Origin: an uncultured Deinococcota bacterium
Lineage (GTDB): Bacteria > Deinococcota > Deinococci > Deinococcales > Trueperaceae
Length of the DNA: 53,282 nt
Direction: 5' to 3'
Assembly: GCA_947311535.1 (NCBI GenBank)
Contig: CAMZLP010000152.1
Span: 1 to 53,282, forward strand
The notes below the pieces were generated by a model, which was not told the DNA's origin, searched no databases, and worked only from the letters and a program-made list of their open reading frames with translations. Below, piece after piece: positions 47,843 through 53,282 of the stretch (position 1 is the first letter of the stretch; the number at the start of each line of letters is the position of its first letter). The translations under genes were made by a program, and so were the position numbers.

Positions 47843-47878
47843 TACCCTCCAAAGGCTTTAAACTGCTTGGAATTCTAT

Positions 47879-49291
47879 TTAATCTGATTGAGCATCTTTA
47901 AATTCAGAAATCATTGCCGAGATTGTGGCTTTAGCATCACCAAATATCATGCGGCTCTTTTCTTTAAAGAATAATGGGTTTTGAACGCCAGAGAAACCTG
48001 GATTCATGCTTCTTTTTAGAATAAAAGTAGTTCTTGCTCTATCCACTTCTATAATAGGCATTCCCCAAAGTGGGCTATTCTCATCTTCTTTAGCAGATGG
48101 GTTAACAACATCATTAGCACCAATAACAATAGCAATATCCACCATTTCCATATTTGGGTTAACATCTTCTGGTTCTACTAATTGCTCATAGGGTACATTA
48201 GCTTCCGCCAATAGCACGTTCATATGTCCTGGCATACGGCCAGCTACAGGGTGAATTGCATATTTAACTTCTGCACCATTTTCTTCTAGGATATCTGCCA
48301 ATTCTTTTACAACGTGCTGTGCCTGAGCTACAGCCATACCATAACCCGGAACAATAATTACTGAACTAGCAGCTTCTAACATGTAATAGGCATCTTGAGG
48401 AGTCAAAGCTTTAACTTCACCTTGCTCTTGGGCAGAAGCACCAGAGGCAGCAGCAGTGTCTGAACCAAAGCCGCTAAAGAGTACATTAGCTAACGAACGG
48501 TTCATAGCTTTACACATAATATTGGTTAAAATAATTCCACTAGCACCTACAAGTGCACCAGCGACAATTAACACATTGTTAGCAATTATAAAACCAGCCA
48601 TACTAGCTGCAATACCAGAGTAACTGTTTAGCAAAGATACAACAATTGGCATATCAGCGCCACCAATAGGTATAACTACCATAATACCAAGTATTAGTGC
48701 AGCAATAATTGCTACTGCCAAGAATATTTTAGCTGCAATCGAAAGCGGCATGGCAACAATAAACACGCCGGCAAGAAGAGTTAAAACCAAAATGCCAATA
48801 TTTATTATTTGTCTTGAAGGTAATAAGATTGGTTTACCGGGTAAACGACCAGATAATTTGCCAAAGGCAACAACACTACCAGTAAAGGTGATACCACCAA
48901 CTAGGATTGCCAAGAAAATTACTATTAATTTAAAAGCATCAAAGTGATAGACATTTGCATCTTGGCTAACGTATTTATTAAATTCAGCCCAGCCGACTAG
49001 CAAGCTTGCCAAACCACCAGAGCCATTAAATAATGCCACCATTTCAGGAATCTCGGTCATTTGGATTTTTATAGCTACAAATGCACCAATTATTGTACCA
49101 ATTAGCAAGCCAGCAATAATCCAACCAAAGCTAAGCCCTGAAGTCATTAGGGTGACAACAATTGCGAGCAGCATGCCAGCAGCAGAAACTCTGTTACCGT
49201 TATTAGCTGTATCTGCCCTTCCTAACATTTTTAGACCATAAATAAATAAAATTGCAGAAATAATATAGGCAATTTGAATTGCAAAATCCAT
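47879..49291 (-). CDS. pntB: NAD(P) transhydrogenase beta subunit
   Basis: The 470-aa subunit has nine or so membrane helices (about 1-265) forming the proton path. The C-terminal NADP(H)-binding domain III (about 295-470) has VIIVPGYGMAVAQAQH, YAIHPVAGRMPGHMNVLLAEA and VIGANDVVNPSAKEDENSP. With the alpha subunits it couples proton entry to NADPH formation. It starts 3 nt behind pntA2. Confidence 0.97.
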   Translation of the reverse strand: MDFAIQIAYIISAILFIYGLKMLGRADTANNGNRVSAAGMLLAIVVTLMTSGLSFGWIIAGLLIGTIIGAFVAIKIQMTEIPEMVALFNGSGGLASLLVGWAEFNKYVSQDANVYHFDAFKLIVIFLAILVGGITFTGSVVAFGKLSGRLPGKPILLPSRQIINIGILVLTLLAGVFIVAMPLSIAAKIFLAVAIIAALILGIMVVIPIGGADMPIVVSLLNSYSGIAASMAGFIIANNVLIVAGALVGASGIILTNIMCKAMNRSLANVLFSGFGSDTAAASGASAQEQGEVKALTPQDAYYMLEAASSVIIVPGYGMAVAQAQHVVKELADILEENGAEVKYAIHPVAGRMPGHMNVLLAEANVPYEQLVEPEDVNPNMEMVDIAIVIGANDVVNPSAKEDENSPLWGMPIIEVDRARTTFILKRSMNPGFSGVQNPLFFKEKSRMIFGDAKATISAMISEFKDAQSD

Positions 49292-49294
49292 GAT

Positions 49295-49567
49295 TTAATC
49301 CTTTTTACCTTTGAACATTTTTAACATTCTATCAGTTACCATGTAACCACCTACAACATTAATAGTTGCAAAAATTAGTGCAAACATGCCTAGTATTTTT
49401 CCAAAAGGCCCACCTATGCCCGCAGCAATGATAGCTGCCACAATAGTAATGCCAGAAATCGCATTAGACCCTGACATCAACGGTGTGTGCAATTGGGATG
49501 GAACTTTTTTAATCAATTCTACGCCCAAAAATATGGCTAGAACAAATATAAACAGTTGTAAAATCAT
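49295..49567 (-). CDS. pntA2: NAD(P) transhydrogenase alpha subunit, membrane part
   Basis: The 90-aa protein has about three membrane helices (VFVLAIFLGVELIKKVPSQL, HTPLMSGSNAISGI, GMFALIFATINVVGG). It corresponds to the C-terminal domain of the E. coli PntA chain. The split into two alpha genes is known in Rhodospirillum and Thermus. Its start overlaps the end of pntA1 by 4 nt. Confidence 0.95.
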   Translation of the reverse strand: MILQLFIFVLAIFLGVELIKKVPSQLHTPLMSGSNAISGITIVAAIIAAGIGGPFGKILGMFALIFATINVVGGYMVTDRMLKMFKGKKD

Positions 49568-50706
49568 TTATTATCCTCCACGGCTTTCTTAACTCTTTCG
49601 TCTCGTATGGCACCATCATGAGTAAGAAGTACACTATTAACTATCTCGTCTTCAAGATTTAAGACTAGTTTGTTTTCTTCTTTATCCCAAGCATGCTCGA
49701 GCATATTCGCCACATTATTTGCATACATCTGGCTGGCATCTTTAGCTACTTCGCCAGCAAAGTTACTAAGACCAATTATTTTTACACCTTCAACCATTAC
49801 TTCTTTATCTACTTCTGTGCCAGCAACATTACCCCCCGTAGAAGCAGCTAAATCAATAATTATACTACCGGCTTTCATACCTTTAACCATTTCTTCTTTA
49901 ACAATTAATGGAGCTGGGCGACCAAATAGCTGTGCGGTTGTAATTACAATATCTGCACCAGCCACAAATTTTGCCATTTGCTTGCGTTGCATTTCTAACT
50001 GCTCATCAGTTAGAGCTTTGGCATAACCTTGCTCGGTTTGGCCAGTTTCGCCAACATCAATTTTTACAAATTTTGCACCCAAAGATTTTACTTGCTCTTC
50101 GACTACTGGTCTTGTGTCATATGCTTCTACTCTTGCCCCTAATCGTTTTGCAGTTGCAATTGCTTGCAAACCAGCTACACCCACGCCAATAATAAAAACT
50201 TTGGCAGGAGGAATAGTGCCAGATGGTGTACTCATCATTGGCAGTGACTTAGCTATTTTATCAGCAGCTTTAATAACAGCGGTATAACCCGCTAAACTAG
50301 CCTGAGAAGATAAAGCATCCATCTTTTGAGCATAGGTAGTTCTTGGTACTAGCTCCATTGCTAAGCTAGAGACTTTAGCAGCTGCCAAAGTTTCTACCAA
50401 GTCAAGCTCTCTAAATGGATCTAATAAGCTTATGACAATAGTACCTTCTTTTAGCCCTTTATATAAGCTATCCGAGGCTCTTTCCACTGAAACTATAACG
50501 TCAGCTTCTTCTATTGCCGCTTTTTGTGTTTTTTGTAAAACAGCCCCAGCTTTTTCATATTCTTCATTAGAAAAACCTAAAGCAGTACCGTAATTCTTAG
50601 GAACTGTGACAGTCGCACCCAAGCCAACCAGTTTTTTAGTTGACTGAGGGGTAATTGCTATCCGAGTCTCCTTTTTATTGGATTCTTTTATCGCAGAAAT
50701 ATTCAT
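49564..50706 (-). CDS. pntA1: NAD(P) transhydrogenase alpha subunit, NAD-binding part
   Basis: The 380-aa soluble domain I binds NAD(H). It includes KESNKKETRIAITPQSTKKL near the N-terminus, the Rossmann motif VFIIGVGVAGLQAIATAKRLGA, and DIVITTAQLFGRPAP. ATG 50706 begins the homologous region (MNISAIKES); an in-frame start at 50757 would add 17 unrelated residues. It is first in the pntA1-A2-B operon, divergent from glutamate synthase. Confidence 0.93.
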   Translation of the reverse strand: MNISAIKESNKKETRIAITPQSTKKLVGLGATVTVPKNYGTALGFSNEEYEKAGAVLQKTQKAAIEEADVIVSVERASDSLYKGLKEGTIVISLLDPFRELDLVETLAAAKVSSLAMELVPRTTYAQKMDALSSQASLAGYTAVIKAADKIAKSLPMMSTPSGTIPPAKVFIIGVGVAGLQAIATAKRLGARVEAYDTRPVVEEQVKSLGAKFVKIDVGETGQTEQGYAKALTDEQLEMQRKQMAKFVAGADIVITTAQLFGRPAPLIVKEEMVKGMKAGSIIIDLAASTGGNVAGTEVDKEVMVEGVKIIGLSNFAGEVAKDASQMYANNVANMLEHAWDKEENKLVLNLEDEIVNSVLLTHDGAIRDERVKKAVEDNK

Positions 50707-50970
50707 GTATAGCATGATAATATATTTATTGCTTTTGTAGGAGTATTTTTGCTCCATTTAATACAATTAGATTTTTTCTTATGGTTTAGATATAATCTAT
50801 GCAGTTTAGCGTAACAAAATATAAACTTTATAAATACTATTTACCATTACTTAAGATGCTTTTAGATATGATTTATGTATTGATTTATCATTATTACCTT
50901 TTTAATTTTACTGATTAATTGCCAATTTACTATATATTAGGCTGGATTATAAAAAAACTTTAACAAGTTT

Positions 50971-51019
50971 ATTGCTTGTCTTTAGTTTAATTATTCAGTT
51001 AAAACTAAAGACAAGCAAT
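50971..51019. repeat. Long perfect hairpin (18-bp arms, 13-nt loop)
   Basis: ATTGCTTGTCTTTAGTTT (50971-50988) is the exact reverse complement of 51002-51019. It lies upstream of both divergent genes and has no T-run. The shape resembles the 21-bp hairpin at 9193-9246, but the sequence is unrelated. Confidence 0.8.
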
Positions 51020-51116
51020 TGTCAAATAATTGTATATCAAATCGTATAAACCTGCTAATACTGCAATTAAATTCAGATAGAACTATGCATTATGTATTAA
51101 TTTTCTCTAACAAGCG

Positions 51117-51144
51117 TTGACATGTCAATATATTCTTATATAAT
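51117..51144 (+). promoter_or_regulatory. Consensus sigma-70-type promoter of gltB
   Basis: TTGACA (51117-51122), a 16-bp spacer, then TATAAT (51139-51144): both boxes are perfect. Transcription would begin near 51151, giving a leader of about 85 nt. Confidence 0.8.
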
Positions 51145-51161
51145 GGAGCTTTAGCCTTTGT

Positions 51162-51177
51162 TGTGAGTGAATTCACA
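51162..51177. promoter_or_regulatory. CRP/FNR-type operator just downstream of the gltB transcription start
   Basis: TGTGA-GTGAAT-TCACA is an exact match to the CRP-type TGTGA-N6-TCACA pattern, with the palindrome GTGAATTCAC in its centre. The position at about +12 to +27 would suit a repressor. No regulator gene of this family is visible in the window. Confidence 0.5.
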
Positions 51178-51234
51178 AGAACTAGGTTTGTTAATTACCA
51201 ACCTGCTACTTTAAAGTACTTTGGAAAGGAAGAT

Positions 51235-53282
51235 ATGCAATATTCTAAACTATCAAGTCTAGCTTGGCCCAATGTACGCGATGCATGTGGGGTAGGCTTT
51301 ATTGCCGATATTAAGGGGCGAAAAACTCATAGTATATTGGAGAAGGCAATTTCTGCATTGCGAAACCTTGCACATCGTGGAGCCGTGAGTGCTGATGGTC
51401 TAACTGGTGACGGGGCTGGAATATTGACACAATTGCCTCATAAATTATTTTTGCGCGAGCTAGCAAAAAATAACATATATTTAGAAAATGACAATGATTT
51501 GGCAGTTGGGGTATTTTTTATAGAGAATATCGCAAACACTGATGATATAATAAAATTAATTGATGCCGAAATTGCTGAATCATCGCTTTATCATTTGATG
51601 TGGCGAGAAATACCTTTAAATGAGTCAGTTTTAGGTGCTGATGCTTTTTCTAGATTACCAATTATGCGGCAGCTTTTTTTAAAGCGCCCAGTTGGAACAA
51701 GTGATGAGGAATTTGAAAGATTATTATATTTAAATCGAAAACATATAGAAGCTAGTTTGCGAAAGGCTGATATTGGCCGTTTTTATATTCCATCATTTTC
51801 TTCTAAAAAAATAGTTTATAAGGGGCTTATGGTAGCCCAGCAGTTAGAACGTTTTTATCCAGATTTAGCTGACCCAGATTATTTAACATCTTTGGCAGTT
51901 TTTCATCAACGCTATAGTACTAATACTATGCCAAAGTGGTCACTGGCGCAGCCTTTTAGGTACTTAGGTCATAATGGTGAAATTAATACCTTAAGTGGTA
52001 ATGTTAACTTTATAGAAGCTCGAGAACATGTTTTAAAATCCAAAATATGGGGCGACGACATTGAAGATTTATTGCCTATTATTGAGCCAGGTGGTAGTGA
52101 TTCGGCTGCTTTAGATAACACTTTAGAACTTTTGGTAATGTCAGGCAGAGATCCTATACATGCCTTGTTGATGCTTGTTCCGGAAGCTTTTGAGGGTAAA
52201 GAGGGAATAGATAAAGAATTAAAAGCTTTTTATGACTACAATGCAAGTTTAATGGAACCTTGGGATGGACCTGCTGCGCTGGCCCTATCTGATGGACGAT
52301 TTGCTGTAGCTGCACTGGATAGAAATGGTTTAAGACCTCAACGCTATTGGATTTCACGTGATGGAATAGTAGTCGTGGGTTCTGAAGCAGGTATAGTCAA
52401 TATGCCTGTTAGTGAAATAATTGAAAAAGGACGTTTAGGACCAGGAATGATGCTAGCAGTCGACACAGAGAAGCAAGAGCTGCTTTTAGATCGTGAAATA
52501 AAAAAACGCTATTCACGAAGAAACCCCTACTCGAAGTGGATAAAAGATTGTTTTGTTAAGCCGATAAAACCAATTGCAAAACTGGCTGATAATTTAGGCT
52601 CAAAAGAACTAGTTCAGTTACAAAAAACTTTTGCCTATAGCTCAGAAGATTTTACAAGAATATTTGAACCAATGCTTTTTGAGGCTAAGATTCCTGTGGG
52701 TTCTATGGGTGATGATACGCCGTTGGCAGTATTATCAGATCAGCCCCAGCTTTTATATCGTTATTTTAAACAGCTTTTTGCCCAAGTAACAAACCCGCCA
52801 ATTGACCCATTACGTGAAGCTATAGTTATGTCCTTGGAAACAGATGTTGGGCCAAGAGGTAGCATTTTAGAAGAAGATGAACGCTCTGCTACTATTATGC
52901 ATTTTAAGTCACCATTGATTTTTGCAAATGAATTTAAATGGTTAAGCAAACAAGAACACTTTAAAGTAGCAAAATTCTCAGTTTTATTTAGTTCTGAGAA
53001 TGTAGAAGATAGGCTAGAGCTTGCCCTAGAAAACCTTGTCAAAGACACCACTGAGGCAGCAAAATCTGGGGCTGGAATTATTATTATTTCTGACCGCGGT
53101 ATAGATAAAGATAATATTGCCATACCTATGCTATTAGCAACTTCGGCAGTTCACCATAGCCTATTAGAGGCAGGTTTGCGAACTAAAACTGCTATTGTTG
53201 TAGAAACAGCTGAAGCTAGAGAAGACCATCATTTTGCATGTTTAATAGGCTATGGAGCAGCATTGATTTATCCTTATCTGGC
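51235..53282 (+). CDS. gltB: Glutamate synthase large subunit, N-terminal part (runs off the window)
   Basis: 682 residues are visible without a stop. The glutaminase nucleophile is Cys18 in DACGVGFIAD, so a 17-residue propeptide is probably removed, as in other GltB. NLAHRGAVSADGLTGDGAGI, VFHQRYSTNTMPKWSLAQPFRYLGHNGEINT (split here: HQRYSTNT, LGHNGEINT) and EPWDGPAALALSDG are type II amidotransferase marks. The central domain begins near residue 420. GGAAG lies 5 nt before ATG 51235. The FMN and Fe-S parts and gltD lie beyond the edge. Confidence 0.95.
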   Translation, partial: MQYSKLSSLAWPNVRDACGVGFIADIKGRKTHSILEKAISALRNLAHRGAVSADGLTGDGAGILTQLPHKLFLRELAKNNIYLENDNDLAVGVFFIENIANTDDIIKLIDAEIAESSLYHLMWREIPLNESVLGADAFSRLPIMRQLFLKRPVGTSDEEFERLLYLNRKHIEASLRKADIGRFYIPSFSSKKIVYKGLMVAQQLERFYPDLADPDYLTSLAVFHQRYSTNTMPKWSLAQPFRYLGHNGEINTLSGNVNFIEAREHVLKSKIWGDDIEDLLPIIEPGGSDSAALDNTLELLVMSGRDPIHALLMLVPEAFEGKEGIDKELKAFYDYNASLMEPWDGPAALALSDGRFAVAALDRNGLRPQRYWISRDGIVVVGSEAGIVNMPVSEIIEKGRLGPGMMLAVDTEKQELLLDREIKKRYSRRNPYSKWIKDCFVKPIKPIAKLADNLGSKELVQLQKTFAYSSEDFTRIFEPMLFEAKIPVGSMGDDTPLAVLSDQPQLLYRYFKQLFAQVTNPPIDPLREAIVMSLETDVGPRGSILEEDERSATIMHFKSPLIFANEFKWLSKQEHFKVAKFSVLFSSENVEDRLELALENLVKDTTEAAKSGAGIIIISDRGIDKDNIAIPMLLATSAVHHSLLEAGLRTKTAIVVETAEAREDHHFACLIGYGAALIYPYL

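Larger units (their letters stand above)
50707..51234. other. Divergent intergenic region between pntA1 and gltB
   Basis: This 528-bp, very AT-rich gap contains a long hairpin (50971-51019), a consensus promoter (51117-51144) and a CRP/FNR-like dyad (51162-51177) belonging to gltB. A TATTAT box lies about 10 nt before the pntA1 start on the minus strand. No gene is seen. Confidence 0.6.

Overview
The window is AT-rich (mid-30s % GC by eye), compact bacterial chromosome, apart from a foreign-looking left edge. It has no rRNA, tRNA, phage or CRISPR. Several traits point to a low-GC relative of Deinococcota, but this is only an inference: a PilF-type PilB of 886 aa with a long repeated N-terminal region, PilT, a DUF4384/PEGA secreted protein, PolX, a three-gene pntA1-pntA2-pntB, a glmS ribozyme, and many genes with a -10 box exactly 6 nt before the start codon (the leaderless pattern known from Deinococcus).

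Layout: (1) 1-3195, the end of an IS982-like transposase abutting a type IIG restriction-methyltransferase gene that seems to have lost its 5' part. (2) 3256-7911 (minus), a 2-oxo acid dehydrogenase operon (E1 alpha, E1 beta, E2) ending in an FGGY sugar kinase. (3) 8416-13764 (minus), a DJ-1/PfpI protein, two small exported probable beta-barrels, and phnD-phnC-phnE transport genes. (4) 13913-20029 (plus), polX, a YmdB-type phosphodiesterase, then a TolQ-TolR pair followed by a TonB-like membrane anchor fused to a DUF3048 domain. (5) 20202-24551 (minus), pilT, pilB and a YqeG-type HAD phosphatase. (6) 25091-34770, mixed housekeeping genes: ridA, PP2C phosphatase, a TIM-barrel isomerase, an rRNA methyltransferase, scpA, a GAF-LuxR regulator, Sua5, an HtrA-like protease and a DHH phosphoesterase. 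(7) 34970-39292, the glycine cleavage operon gcvT-gcvH-gcvP. (8) 39367-41167 (minus), the PEGA protein and a 65-aa orphan. (9) 41876-47794, pheS-pheT-membrane gene-glmS ribozyme-glmS. (10) 47879-50706 (minus), proton-translocating transhydrogenase. (11) 51235 to the edge, the start of glutamate synthase large subunit.

The most striking signal belongs to no gene. The palindrome GCTCGAGC occurs 28 times, and its core CTCGAG 44 times; all 44 cores carry at least one of the two flanking bases of the octamer. They lie in coding DNA on both strands and in all three reading frames (Ala-Arg-Ala, Leu-Glu, Ser-Ser), so the constraint acts on DNA, not protein. It resembles the cyanobacterial HIP1 phenomenon with a different sequence. 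None lies in the first 6070 bases. The second candidate system is the TolQ-TolR-TonB/DUF3048 operon, which looks like a proton-motive-force-driven machine with an unusual periplasmic end domain.
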